DNA from: DAOUJW01 sp965218945
Lineage (GTDB): Bacteria; Chloroflexota; Dehalococcoidia; Lucifugimonadales; UBA2985
Reading direction: 5' to 3'
DNA length: 64,000 nucleotides
NCBI GenBank assembly: GCA_965218945.1
Contig: OZ244718.1
Location: 2,604,001 to 2,668,000 of the forward strand
The notes under the pieces were generated by a model. It did no database searches, was not told where the DNA came from, and saw only the letters and a program-made list of their open reading frames with translations. Position numbers and translations under genes: made by a program. The first letter of the stretch is position 1, and each line of letters opens with the position of its first letter. Shown here piece after piece: positions 20,601-27,174 of the stretch.

Positions 20601-23600
20601 GGATTCGGGCTTCACGCGCCACCAGTACCGCTACGGGACGGACGGAGACTTCGTGGACTGGACGGATATCCCCGACAGCGGGCCGGGCGAAGCGAACGGG
20701 TCGCGGTACACGGTGACGGGGCTCGACAACGCGGTTGAGTACAGCTTCGAGCTGCGCGCGCGGGACGCGGGCGCCGGTAGGAGCCACGCGGCGACGGTGG
20801 CGGTGACGCCGGAGGGTCCGCCGCGGATCCTCTCGGTCGAGGTGACCTCGGTTCCGGTCCTGGACAACGAGACCACCTACGGCGCGGGCGAGGAGGTCGA
20901 TATCTCGGTGACCTTCGACCAGCCGGTGGTGGTCGAGGGCGCCCCGCAGCTCGTGCTCGACGTGGACGGATCGCGCCTGGCGGAGTACCACGAGGGCAGC
21001 GGCAGCAACACGCTGGTGTTCGCCTACGTGGTGACGGAGAGCGACCGAGATACCGACGGCGTCTCGGTCGGCGACAACGCGCTCCGGCTGGACGGCGGCG
21101 ACGTCATCCGCAACGGCGCGGGCGACGCCGCCGAGCTGGACCACGAGGGGCTGGGCCAGCAGTCCGGCCACATGGTGGACGGCGGGCGGCGGGCTGGCGT
21201 GCACGATCACGGCGAGTTCACCCACTCGCATTCGCATTCCAGGCAACAGTATCCCGAGCACACGCACGAGGGCCACGAGCACCCCGACGAGGCCAACGAC
21301 CACAAGCGCCGGCCCGGGACGCACGTGCACCACGCGCAGGAGGACCTGAATGCGGAAATCTCCGGCGGCCCCGACCTGCGCGGGCACGACAATGTCGAGC
21401 ACACGCACCTCTGCTATGACCTGAAACCCTCGTGCAACCAGGGCGACCTCTACAGCGAGCGGGGCGACGAGCTGGGGCTGCCGATCGAGGTGACCCATTC
21501 CCACGAGCACTCCGAGCCGGGCCACCGCTTCGACTGGCGGGCGTTCTTCGAGGGAGGCGGGTCCGGCGCGACGGTGTCGGTGGCGGACGCGGTGGCGGTG
21601 CGAGGCGAGGGCCGCACGCTGGACTTCGAGGTGAGCCTGGAGCCGGCGGTGGCGTTCGCGGTGCGGGTGGACTACGCGACGGTGGACGGCACGGCGACCG
21701 CGGGCGAGGACTACCGGGAGACGTCGGGCGTGCTGGAGATCCCGCCCGGGCAGACGCGCGGGACGGTGTCGGTGCGGATGCCGGCGGACGGGCCGGGGGA
21801 CGGCCCGGAACTGTTCGAACTGACGCTGGGCTCCGCCACGGCGACGACGGTGGCGGACGGCGAGGCGACGGGCACGATCCTGACGCCGGGGCCGTCGACG
21901 CCGCCGGTGATCGAGAGGATCGCGGTGGCCTCGACGCCGCGGCTGAGCTCGGACGGCAACTGGAAGGACACCTACGGCGAGGGCGAGAACATCCGCATCG
22001 AGGTGACCTTCGACCAGCCGGTGGTGGTGGTGGGCGACCCGACGTTCGCGCTCGAGGTGGGCGACCCGTGCGAGTCGGTGTGCGAGGCCGACTACGAGTC
22101 GGGGAGCGGCGCGGACACGCTGGTGTTCGCGTACCTGGTGCTGGAGGTCGACGTCGACCGCAACGGCGTCGCGATCCGCGGCAACCCGATCGAGGTGGTG
22201 CTCGGCGACAGCATCCGCAACGCGGCGGGCCAGGAGGCGGACCTTTCCTCCAAGGGGAAGGGCACGCAGCACAACCACAGGGTGAACGGGTCGCGGTCGG
22301 CGGCGGCGCACCTGTCGGTGGCGAACGCCGAGGCGCGCGAGGCCGACGGCGAGATGACGTTCACGGTGCGCCTGGAACCGCACGGGCTGGGCATCGTGAC
22401 GGTCAACTACGCGACGAGCGACGGCTCGGCGCGGGCGGGCGAGGACTACACGGAGACGGGCGGCAGGCTGAGGTTCAATTCGCTGGAGACGGAGCGGACG
22501 GTGACGGTGCCGATCACGGACGACACCGAGCCGGACGACGGCGAGACGTTCACGCTTACGCTGTCGAACCCGGACGGCGCGAAGATCAGGGCCGGCGACG
22601 GCGAGGCCACGGGCACGATCCACAACAGCGAGCCGCAGGAGGCGCTGACGGCGTCCTTCGAGGACGTGCCGGCGGCGCACGACGGCGCCGCGTTCCGGTT
22701 CCGGGTGGCGTTCAGCGAGGACATCGGCATCAGCTTCCAGGCGCTGCGCGAGGACGCGTTCGCGGTGACGAACGGGCGGATCACGGACGGGGTGCCGGTG
22801 GACGACCGGCGGGACCTGTTCGATATGACGCTGGAGCCGGACGGCGACGGCGACGTGGCGGTCACGCTTGAGGCGGACCGCGACTGCGCGGAGTCCGGGG
22901 CGATCTGCACGAAGGGCGAGCCGCAGCGGCGGCTGACGACCACGGTGTCGGCGATGGTGGCCGGCCCGGACGGCGCGGCAAACGCCCCGGCCACGGGCGC
23001 GCCGGCCATCGCGGGCAGGCTCCGGGTGGGGGAGATCCTTTCCGCCCTGACCTCGGGCATCGCCGACGAGGACGGGCTGGAGGAGGCGGAGTTCGCCCAC
23101 CAGTGGCTCCGCGGGGACGCGGACATCGCCGGCGCCACCGGCTACAGATACACCCTGGCCGATAGCGACGAGGGCAGGACCATCAGGGTAAGGGTGACCT
23201 TCACCGACGACGCGGGCAACGAGGAGTCGCTGACCAGCGCACCCACGGAGCCGGTGTTGGAGGAGCCGGTGTTTGGGGACGGCCCGCCGGGAGCGCCGCG
23301 CAACCTCACCGTCACCGCCGGAGACCAGGAGGTCACCCTGTCCTGGGAGCCGCCCGACGACAACGGCAACGCGCCCGCGACGAGATACCGCATCGAGTGG
23401 AGGATAGACGGCAAGGACTACAAAAAGGGGCATTGGGGCCCATCGGGAGAGACTACCTATACGAAGACCGACCTGGCCAATGGAGTGAAGTACATCTTCC
23501 GGGTAAAGGCCGAGAACGGCAACGGCAACAGCTACGGACCATACGGACCGGCCTCTGAGGAGGTGAGCGCCACCCCTACGTCCGGCTCGGCGGTGGACCT

Positions 23601-25503
23601 GGGCACGCCGGTGCTGTCGAACACGAAGACCCTGCATCACGGCATGGTGAAGCTGGACTGGGAGGACGTAGAGGACGCCGGTTGGTATGTAGTCCAGTAC
23701 TACCACGTCAAAGGTGGGGAGTGGCTGGACCTGCCCGCCGCCGGAGTGGACATCGCGTTCCACGGTTCGAGCGCGGTGGTGAGCAACCTGCATGGGCTCT
23801 CGTGGCTGAGGGTTCGAGCGATGAGCTGTGCCGGAGAATCGGAGTGGTCGCAGATCGAGGAGTTGTACGGGACCAACGCATCGGACTGGGAGGGCGTGCC
23901 CGTGCCGGAGGTGGAGGAGGGCGACGAGATCGAGCCATGCCCCGTGATCCTGGGCACGCCGGTGCTTTCGAACACGGAGACCCTGCATCACGGCATGGTG
24001 CAGCTGGACTGGCAGGACATTGAGGACGCCGGTTGGTACGTGGTCCAGTACTACCACGCCAAAGGTGGGGAGTGGTTGGATCTGCCCGCCGAGGGAGTGG
24101 ACATCGCGTTCCACGGGTCAAGCGCGGTGGTGAGCAACCTGCATGGGCTCTCGTGGCTGAGGGTTCGAGCGATGAGCTGTGCAGGAGCATCGGAGTGGTC
24201 GCAGATCGAGGAGTTGTACGGGACCAATGCATCGGACTGGGAGGGCGTGCCCGTACCGGAGGTGGCGGAGGGCGACGAGATCGAGCCGTGCTCCGAAGAC
24301 GCGGACACATCTGACAACACACCAGCCACCGGAGTTCCCACGATCAGCGGGACCGCCCAAGTCGGAGAGACCCTGACGGCGAACACGTCTGGGGTCGCCG
24401 ACGCCGACGGCCTAACGAACGCCACCCACAGATACCAGTGGCTTGCGGACGACGCTGCAATCGCGGGCGCTACCGGCTCGACCTACACCCTTGCCGATAG
24501 CGAAGAGGGCAAGGCCATCACGGTGCAGGTGAGCTTCACCGACGACGCGGGCAACAATGAGACGCTGACCAGCACGGCCACGGACGCAGTGGCGGCAGCG
24601 CCCACGCCCAACAGTCCGGCCACCGGCGCGCCCACCATCAGCGGGACGGCCCAGGTGGGCGAAACGCTCACGGTGGACACGTCGGGGATCGCCGACGCCG
24701 ACGGGCTTAGCAACGTCCAGTACGAGTACCAGTGGCTGGCCGACGATACCGAAATCGCGGGGGCTACAGGCTCCACATACACCGTGGCCGCCGCTGACGA
24801 AGGCAAGGCCATCAAGGTCCGAGTCACCTTCACCGACGACGCGGGCAACGAGGAAACGCTGACCAGCGCAGCGACGGCAGCCGTGGCCGGTGCGCAACCC
24901 ACGGAGCCGCCCGCCAGGCCCACGGGCCTCTCGGCCACGGCGTCCCACGACTCGGTGACCCTCACCTGGGAAGACCCCGGCGACGACACCATCACCGGCT
25001 ACGTGATCCTGCGGCGCGTCCGCGTGAACAATACCGGGGGCGACTTCAGTGAACTGGTGGCGGACACGGGCACAGCGGCGACCACCTACACCGACGACAC
25101 GGTGGCTGCCGGCACCACTTACACCTACCGTATCAAGGCCATCAACGGGGCCGGAACGAGTGAACGCTCGCGCTGGTTCCACATCGACACTCCGGCAGCG
25201 CCCGTACCCGATAAGCCCACGGGCTTGTCCGCCACGGCGTCCCACGACTCGGTGACCCTCACCTGGGAAGACCCCGGCGACGATAGCATCACCGGCTACG
25301 TGATCCTGCGGCGCCTCCGCTACGACGACCCCTCGGGCCACTTCGATGAGTTGGTGGCGGACACGGGGACGGCGGCGACCACGTACACCGACGATACGGC
25401 AAAGGCCAACACTCACTATACCTACCGGATCAAGGCCATCAGCGGGGCCGGGGTGAGCGAGCGTTCCCGCTGGTTCCACATCCAGACCCAGGAGGCCCCG
25501 TAG
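8629..25503 (+). CDS. Giant secreted multi-domain adhesin-like protein
   Basis: A 5,624-residue protein with a Sec signal peptide (RRR, hydrophobic core 10-29, AQA cut) and an AAGGAGGA ribosome site. Order: four cadherin-like beta-sandwich repeats (about 212-317, 724-830, 1485-1592, 2099-2203), each followed by a pair of PPC-type domains. Three CTLNxGDxWCGV domains (593, 1100, 1844). Nine Calx-beta repeats (seven in 1371-3023, then 4315 and 4562). SwmB-like domains (1235, 4065, 4426). Two leucine-rich-repeat blocks (3180-3390, 3648-3858). A His-rich stretch (4190-4300). FN3 domains (3026, 3501, 3969, 4888), a twin repeat (4990-5223), and two terminal FN3 domains. No sortase signal or membrane anchor is visible. 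Adhesion or host contact is an inference. Confidence 0.85.
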   Translation: MTNINRRRFPILLASALAVLAILGALLLPITAQAQTATVLVSSVGQPVNGKSGVNQDNSLGQAFSIAAGSGNYTLTSIEISLNKDIAAADIGSLSVSVWSTDSSGLPSASLHTLANPASITADTTATFNAQSGATLEAGNTYAVLVSYDKNPTLIPQWSYTESGAFDADPATGWSLSNSALWKGAGNWNSFTDEIFLIRINGSAVGGETPTLSTDATLSGLSLGTGVTLSPAFASGTDTYTASVANSVDEVTVTPTTNHASATVVFLDTDDNELDDEDDVDDDFQVALSVGDTVIKVKVTAEDGTSTQTYTVTVTRAADMTPDDPPDDSGNVSEGDTDLPADTTTTGKVEVGGSVTGTIADTTDDLTTGDSFKVDLEAGKRYQIDVEGAPTGRGTLPDPWLGNILDPDGNLVQDSGDNDGGVGLNARLILKPTADGTHYVKVNSYFVPNTQPGTYTLSVILLGANGASEADTDFPNNNTTSGRVEVGASVTGNTATVSGDDWFRVDLEADKTYQFDLEGAPTNRGTLPDPLLKFYDGSENQISRNDDIDPDNNLNSQIVYAATVTGTYYLSANSTNLETGTYTLSVRDITPPCTLNIGDLWCGVMTVGEYKSGGITFAYGFVDATTDTGALSDTTFDVSPNSYTIDRASVGVSGLAGQLIFSLTSALTEPDRAKLVLHVDGSSGSFAFDGVTPTASFGYRWAMSGLDWSSETSVTLRLRDTPVPSTDATLSGLSLGTGVTLSPAFASGTDTYTASVANSVDEVTVTPTTNHASATVEILDTDDNELNDSDDMEDDFQVALSVGDTVIKVKVTAEDGTSTQTYTVTVTRAAEMTPDDPPDDSGNVSEGGTDLPANPTTTGQVEVGSSVTGNIGSFADRDYFRVVLEAGTRYQIDLEGAPTGRGTLADPALTLYDESEDNLLDDVNSGIGANSRGIFTPTTAGTYYLRVADFDETDTGTYTLSVIVLGANGASEADTDFPGTTATTGRVEVGGSVTGNRGSLGDTDWFAVVLEAGKTYQIDLTGEYGGGGTLEDPYLDNIRDSSGNRISNTFNNDVDGDNFDSQIIFTPTAAGTYYLVAFANGSFTGTYTLSVRDITPATCTLNTGDVWCGVVTVGMFTLDGTSYLGYLDGTGGGGMLSDNDFDFTDTELDSKSHTITGVLLASGTLSLIFEDSQDEDDKPVLNTWDLQVGTDPFALDDDDVTQLPTGGYQWTGTGLSWSVGDTVTLRLRGETGPPSVANVAVTSVPLLTSSGGSEQDTYGAGDEIEFTVTFSQVVVVTGDPQFGFSLSGARQADYRSGSGSTALKFVYTVQSSDSDDDGIWIGNHNSNTKSLQLDANDEITSPGGIDANLEHDQKQVQAGHKVDGSRSSKPTLSVADAAAAEGDDLSFTVTLSAAAAADVTATWTASIETGDTAVAADLGTTRTGTVTVSMGNTTGTFTVSTVEDSTVEENETFTVTLSGVSSNAQLSSTAATAQGTINNDDLATLSTDATLSGLSLGTGVTLSPAFASGKDTYTASVANSVDEVTVTPTTNHASATVEILDTDDLALTDADSTEDGFQVALSVGSTQFGVLVTAEDGTTRKFYTVNVTRDDFPNDTTTTGKVEVGGSVTGTGGTLDRDWFKVVLEAGTRYQIDLEGADTGRGTVENPAASMFDAGGTHLPQQDDSDSGVGNNARIIYTPTATGTYHVQTWNISAVKEGTYTLSVIVLGANGASEADTDFPLAPQTAGRVEVGASATGNIGDSGDRDWFKVVLEAGKTYQIDMKGVDGGGGTLEDPYLHNIRDAESEEIFDTGNDDIGGEDDIFDSQITFMPTAAGAYYLVAVAAGAADTGTYTLSVRDITPVTCTLNTGDLWCGVVTVAEIKTTDDALVGHGFVEAGGLSAGSLAGNPDETMFSVGDNDYTIQGAYIQVPTGATLTGTLYVLLSANLTDDDKAGLLLPVDDTTTPFEFSGATKGTTGLYSWGASGLSWSAEDTVTIRVRPRTLSIADAAAAEGDDLSFTVTLSAAAAADVTATWTASIETGDTAVAADLGTTRTGTVTVSMGNTTGTFTVSTVEDSTVEVNETFTVTLSGVSSNAQLSSTAATAQGTINNDDLATLSTDATLSGLSLGTGVTLSPAFASGTVTYTASVANSVDKVTVTPTTNHASATVEILDKDDNELNDADDVEDDFQVALSVGDTVIKVKVTAEDGTSTQTYTATVTRDDFPADTTTTGKVDVGGSVTGNIDSVVDIDWFRVDLKKDKRYQIDLEGADTNRGTLTDPLLSRMRNALGNVVTDALDSGIGNNARRIFTAPADGTHYVVASSNGVTGTYTLSVIVLGANGVSEADTDFPNNALTSGRVDVGASATGNVESATDVDRFRVDLEAGKQYQFDLEGAPTDRGTLEDPYLSLIDPMGTVLESDNDDGDGVNSQIVYTATATGAHYLRADKSDTETGTYTLSVRDITLPTLSVADASDAENDGEVEFTVTLSEAAATAVTATWTASIETGDTAVAADLGSTKTGTVTVAIGDTMGTFEVPVVNDATDEGDETFTVTLSGVSSNAKLETDPTAKGTIEDDDATLPTLSIADAAAAEGSPVSFTVTLSAAADAADVTATWTASIETSDTAVAADLGTTKTGTVTVSMGSTTGTFTVATVDDTTVEVNETFTVTLSSPSSNAQLSSTAATAQGTINNDDLATVSVGDAEGDEDEGVEFTLTLSAAAPADVTVDWTASIESGDSASTADLATTKTGTVTITKGDTTKRFTVPVNDDSTDEPDQTFTVTLSNPAPTSLAQLAADPTATGTIEDDDDPPTISVVDMTVIEGDLNPDNVPTFNNNPGFPWTVMLSEASEKRVRYRSRQVVDGTATDADLKVTVAFSGRPSIQAGQTSVVRGVNNIVNDALDEDDETFTIEVYDLENATAGAKTRSTITIEDDDPTPTVTVADAAATEGDKVEFVVTLSAVSGRDVDVDYATSVATGDDAVSGTDFTAASGTLTIAATDNTATGTIEVQTTEDDASESAETFTLTISSPDNATLTTDTTATGTINNRATTAAEPTTFAAAVGDEEVVLSWDAPDSASGVTRHEYQYKEGTGAYQGWEQIANSGVDGANEAGFTVTGLTNEVLHTFQLRAVNAQGESTAAEADAVTPTPGICGRTAKIQEVILAELADVSECAAVTVADLASITTFGLSALGTFNQGITSLQAGDFAGLTALTQLNLSQNQLTTLPEGIFSGLTAVEGISMEQNQLTALPEGMFAGLPNLTLILLTGNSLTAIPPRAFAGLTGLTNISLGLNDLTALPAGLFTDLTTLENISLADNDLTALPAGVFSGLTVLDTLYLGGNELSSLDAGVFSGLTSLERLELDRNDLSSLPAGVFSGLAALTRLNLDDNDLSSLPDGLLSGLTGLTRLQLFDNPNSGDTLALTVTVEKFGTDQARAKVLAGAPFAVNFTATVVNGSLPTGVTKLAVAAGSVEGTAVTVTRTSGTMAAVTVDIDLTTQPTLPEFHSGYEFVKATSGLPAEILPDTRGPQNFTAKPGDGQAVLSWTAPASGSGVTKHQYRQKEGTGSYPANWTDIPNSAEGEANEDGYTVPGLTNETVYTFELKRFVGTTESATAESNAVTPTPGICDRTQQVQDGILAGLADVSDCAAVTVADLESFTASLEFAGEDIASLKSGDFAGLSNLDVLELSRNTFTTLPANVFSGLTSLTSLKVSNGELSSIDARAFSGLTALEVLKLDTNDLDSLPGTVFSGLTTLITLELNGNDLASLPGTVFNGLSALHTLHLQSNDLETLPAGLFSGLSALSTLTLADNDLTAIPAQVFSGLSALEILNLSDNDLNSLDAGVFSGLSNLRSLSLRNNQLSALPDGLFSGLTALTGLNLSDNTTNPMPLTVTVEKFGTDQARAKVLAGAPFAVEFTATVVNGSLPTGVTKLAVAKGSAEGTAVTVTRTTGTMEAVTVDIDLSTQPSLPDKHEGYTFARASDLPAEILPAEASLEPPTGLSATPGDRLAVLTWTPPASDSGFTRHQYRYGTDGDFVDWTDIPDSGPGEANGSRYTVTGLDNAVEYSFELRARDAGAGRSHAATVAVTPEGPPRILSVEVTSVPVLDNETTYGAGEEVDISVTFDQPVVVEGAPQLVLDVDGSRLAEYHEGSGSNTLVFAYVVTESDRDTDGVSVGDNALRLDGGDVIRNGAGDAAELDHEGLGQQSGHMVDGGRRAGVHDHGEFTHSHSHSRQQYPEHTHEGHEHPDEANDHKRRPGTHVHHAQEDLNAEISGGPDLRGHDNVEHTHLCYDLKPSCNQGDLYSERGDELGLPIEVTHSHEHSEPGHRFDWRAFFEGGGSGATVSVADAVAVRGEGRTLDFEVSLEPAVAFAVRVDYATVDGTATAGEDYRETSGVLEIPPGQTRGTVSVRMPADGPGDGPELFELTLGSATATTVADGEATGTILTPGPSTPPVIERIAVASTPRLSSDGNWKDTYGEGENIRIEVTFDQPVVVVGDPTFALEVGDPCESVCEADYESGSGADTLVFAYLVLEVDVDRNGVAIRGNPIEVVLGDSIRNAAGQEADLSSKGKGTQHNHRVNGSRSAAAHLSVANAEAREADGEMTFTVRLEPHGLGIVTVNYATSDGSARAGEDYTETGGRLRFNSLETERTVTVPITDDTEPDDGETFTLTLSNPDGAKIRAGDGEATGTIHNSEPQEALTASFEDVPAAHDGAAFRFRVAFSEDIGISFQALREDAFAVTNGRITDGVPVDDRRDLFDMTLEPDGDGDVAVTLEADRDCAESGAICTKGEPQRRLTTTVSAMVAGPDGAANAPATGAPAIAGRLRVGEILSALTSGIADEDGLEEAEFAHQWLRGDADIAGATGYRYTLADSDEGRTIRVRVTFTDDAGNEESLTSAPTEPVLEEPVFGDGPPGAPRNLTVTAGDQEVTLSWEPPDDNGNAPATRYRIEWRIDGKDYKKGHWGPSGETTYTKTDLANGVKYIFRVKAENGNGNSYGPYGPASEEVSATPTSGSAVDLGTPVLSNTKTLHHGMVKLDWEDVEDAGWYVVQYYHVKGGEWLDLPAAGVDIAFHGSSAVVSNLHGLSWLRVRAMSCAGESEWSQIEELYGTNASDWEGVPVPEVEEGDEIEPCPVILGTPVLSNTETLHHGMVQLDWQDIEDAGWYVVQYYHAKGGEWLDLPAEGVDIAFHGSSAVVSNLHGLSWLRVRAMSCAGASEWSQIEELYGTNASDWEGVPVPEVAEGDEIEPCSEDADTSDNTPATGVPTISGTAQVGETLTANTSGVADADGLTNATHRYQWLADDAAIAGATGSTYTLADSEEGKAITVQVSFTDDAGNNETLTSTATDAVAAAPTPNSPATGAPTISGTAQVGETLTVDTSGIADADGLSNVQYEYQWLADDTEIAGATGSTYTVAAADEGKAIKVRVTFTDDAGNEETLTSAATAAVAGAQPTEPPARPTGLSATASHDSVTLTWEDPGDDTITGYVILRRVRVNNTGGDFSELVADTGTAATTYTDDTVAAGTTYTYRIKAINGAGTSERSRWFHIDTPAAPVPDKPTGLSATASHDSVTLTWEDPGDDSITGYVILRRLRYDDPSGHFDELVADTGTAATTYTDDTAKANTHYTYRIKAISGAGVSERSRWFHIQTQEAP
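12739..13150 (+). repeat. Near-identical internal DNA repeat of the giant gene, copy 1
   Basis: Encodes a Calx-beta repeat plus the start of a cadherin-like repeat. It is almost identical at nucleotide level to 14573-14984, 1,834 bases away, differing at only a handful of positions such as GAGAAC versus GTGAAC. This points to recent duplication or gene conversion. Confidence 0.8.
14573..14984 (+). repeat. Near-identical internal DNA repeat of the giant gene, copy 2
   Basis: Direct copy of 12739-13150 in the same frame. Homologous recombination between the copies would remove or add exactly one 1,834-base block. That is not a multiple of three, so such an exchange would shift the reading frame. 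Confidence 0.75.
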
Positions 25504-25641
25504 CAGGTATCGAGGACTGCGAAGGCGAGGGAGCCATCGGCACGAGCGACGGCAGAAAGCTGTCCAACGAGTTGGCGCCGACCGTCAGCGGTCCGGGCCG
25601 GTAGAGGGCAACGGAAAAAGGCCGCACACATGTGTGAAGCT

Positions 25642-25687
25642 GGGGAGGCCGCCGGAGCCTTTGGACAAGCCGAGCGGCGGCCTCCCC
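25642..25687 (+). terminator. GC-rich hairpin downstream of the giant gene
   Basis: A perfect 13-bp stem, GGGGAGGCCGCCG / CGGCGGCCTCCCC, with a 20-base loop, 140 bases after the giant gene. There is no T-run. It resembles the intercistronic hairpins of the element operon, especially 30601-30636, which shares GGGGAGGCCG. Confidence 0.5.
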
Positions 25688-25815
25688 CAGGGCTACGGGT
25701 TGGACTGGCTGTGGGCGCTTGCGCTCCGCACACCGTCCTGTAAGGGGATTGCGGACGGCCCGGACATCGCAGTTGGAGGAGATTGCAGCCGTCCTGCGGA
25801 AGGACCGGCGATTCC

Positions 25816-26061
25816 ATGCCGAGACAGCGCATACACCACACCAGAGAGACCTACGACTTCCCCGACGACTTCCCTGAGCGGCTGAAGCGGTTCAAGGAGG
25901 AGTCGGGCCTGACGTGGGCGGAGCTGAATCGGCGTCTCGGCACCCATCCCTACACCATGAGGCGCTGGAGGGATAAGGTGGTTCGGCCCAGCACGCGGCA
26001 CATGATAGCGCTGCTGAAGCTGGCGAACTCGCTGGACCTCGGCCACATATTCACCGAATAG
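25816..26061 (+). CDS. Small helix-turn-helix protein (paralogue family)
   Basis: An 81-residue protein started at the ATG at 25816, which follows GGAAGGA. An in-frame TTG at 25783 is a weaker alternative. The core FPERLKRFKEESGLTWAEL and LGTHPYTMRRWRDKVVRP matches the proteins at 4902-5168 and 54648-54968. It is a single XRE-like helix-turn-helix with no other domain. It lies between the giant gene and the element operon, pointing into a bidirectional terminator. It is probably an element-encoded DNA-binding regulator. The target is unknown. Confidence 0.72.
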   Translation: MPRQRIHHTRETYDFPDDFPERLKRFKEESGLTWAELNRRLGTHPYTMRRWRDKVVRPSTRHMIALLKLANSLDLGHIFTE

Positions 26062-26134
26062 GGAGGCGGCGCCTCGGCGATGGCCTGCGATCCCCAGGGG
26101 CTTAAACGCAAAAAGGGCTGCATACATGGACGTG

Positions 26135-26171
26135 CGGAGGGAGGACACTTAGATTCTGTGTCCTCCCTCCG
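26135..26171. terminator. Bidirectional hairpin between converging genes
   Basis: A perfect 14-bp stem, CGGAGGGAGGACAC / GTGTCCTCCCTCCG, with the nine-base loop TTAGATTCT, lying between the HTH gene (plus) and the last gene of the minus-strand operon. The position fits a two-way terminator, though T-runs are absent. Confidence 0.6.
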
Positions 26172-26211
26172 TGACTTGCGCTCTAGCGTCCCGCGCCGAC
26201 CAGTGCGGACC

Positions 26212-26694
26212 TTAGAACAACCTCAACGACTCAGGCTCCTGCTGGTCTGCCTCTCCCTCGGTGGCCTCGGCCTGGGCCGCACCTTGCGAACGCCGTGGCT
26301 GACGCCTGACCGGGGAAGCGGGTCTCGCGTGCGCCGGATGCTTGGGTTCGTCCTCCCACCTGGCTCTTGCCCTTTCGACCACCGCCGGGACCTCCTGGGT
26401 CAGCCCGGATAGGTCAGGGTCATCGAAGGACTCGATGTGCGGGTCCGCCGAGGGCTGTTGCACCCCGATGGTGGCCCGGACTCCCTTGATGGACACCACG
26501 ACCTTCAGGTCCTCAGGCCCATCGATCTGCTCCTCGCCGTCCTCAGCGCCCTGAGGGTCCTGTTCGATCTCCTCGTTGTCTTTCAGTTCGTCGGCAACCG
26601 CAGCGGCTGCGTCGTCCGCCGCGTCGCCGAAGAGACTCTCGTCTGCGCTCGGGGCATCCGAGCGGGTTGCTTCCGTTCCAGTTTCGTCAGGCAT
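26212..26694 (-). CDS. Acidic hypothetical protein, last gene of the element operon
   Basis: 160 residues. The N-terminal half is acidic and low-complexity. A short ordered core (LKVVVSIKGVRATIGVQQP, residues about 63-81, then DPDLSGLTQEVPAVVERARARW) is followed by a basic, Gln-rich tail. The start has a good AAGGAGAGGAG ribosome site. No family is recognised. Its place at the 3' end of the PRTRC gene run suggests an accessory role for that cassette, but nothing in the sequence proves it. Confidence 0.6.
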   Translation of the reverse strand: MPDETGTEATRSDAPSADESLFGDAADDAAAAVADELKDNEEIEQDPQGAEDGEEQIDGPEDLKVVVSIKGVRATIGVQQPSADPHIESFDDPDLSGLTQEVPAVVERARARWEDEPKHPAHARPASPVRRQPRRSQGAAQAEATEGEADQQEPESLRLF

Positions 26695-26746
26695 GGTTTC
26701 TCCTCTCCTTTGCTTCTTCTCTGACGGGGTCTCTATGCGCCGTTCA

Positions 26747-27118
26747 CTAGGCCGCTGTCCATCGCGACTGTCTCCTGATCTCGCCGAGGGTCTGCGGCTC
26801 CCAGTACAGGTCGCGCTCCACGGCGGGAACCTTTCCGAACACGGTTACTTCCGCCATCTCCGTGAGGTCGAAGTAGCCCAGTTCAGTCTCGAACCCTTCG
26901 ACGAGGCCGAAGCACAGTCCGGTCTCGGGGTCCCACTCGGTGATGTACCAGCGCCAGCCGTTGTAGGGGGAGAACAGCTTCACCCTGGCAACGACGGCGT
27001 CGGGGTCGTCCGCGCCGTCATTGGCGTACAGGGGCGGGATCGTGTCGGCGAGCTCCTTGGTCATCAGCTTGTGTCCGCGGCGCTCGCTGTGGTTGTCCTT
27101 CCAGGTCGTGGTGGTCAT
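26747..27118 (-). CDS. DUF2958-family protein
   Basis: 123 residues from an ATG at 27118 preceded by AAAGGAAA. The core LMTKELADTIPPLYANDG, VVARVKLFSPYNGWRWYITEWDP, LCFGLVEGFETELGYFDLTE is the DUF2958 pattern, common on plasmids and conjugative elements and of unknown biochemical function. The nearest upstream gene is the ThiF-like protein, 56 bases away, in the same operon. An internal ATG at 27064 (MTKELAD) is an alternative start closer to the usual family length. Confidence 0.8.
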   Translation of the reverse strand: MTTTTWKDNHSERRGHKLMTKELADTIPPLYANDGADDPDAVVARVKLFSPYNGWRWYITEWDPETGLCFGLVEGFETELGYFDLTEMAEVTVFGKVPAVERDLYWEPQTLGEIRRQSRWTAA

Positions 27119-27174
27119 CGCGTTTCCTTTCTCTTCAAGCATTGGTTTTCTGCTTGTTCCTTCTCTGATTGCGT

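Noticed and set aside
20161..24114. Very long minus-strand open frame opposite the giant gene
   Set aside because: It mirrors the GC-rich codons of the plus-strand gene, is Arg/His-rich without domains, and has no ribosome site.
24248..24265. GCCCGTACCGGAGG as a seventh palindrome copy
   Set aside because: It lacks the second arm. It is ordinary coding sequence of the twin repeat, and the homologous unit differs.
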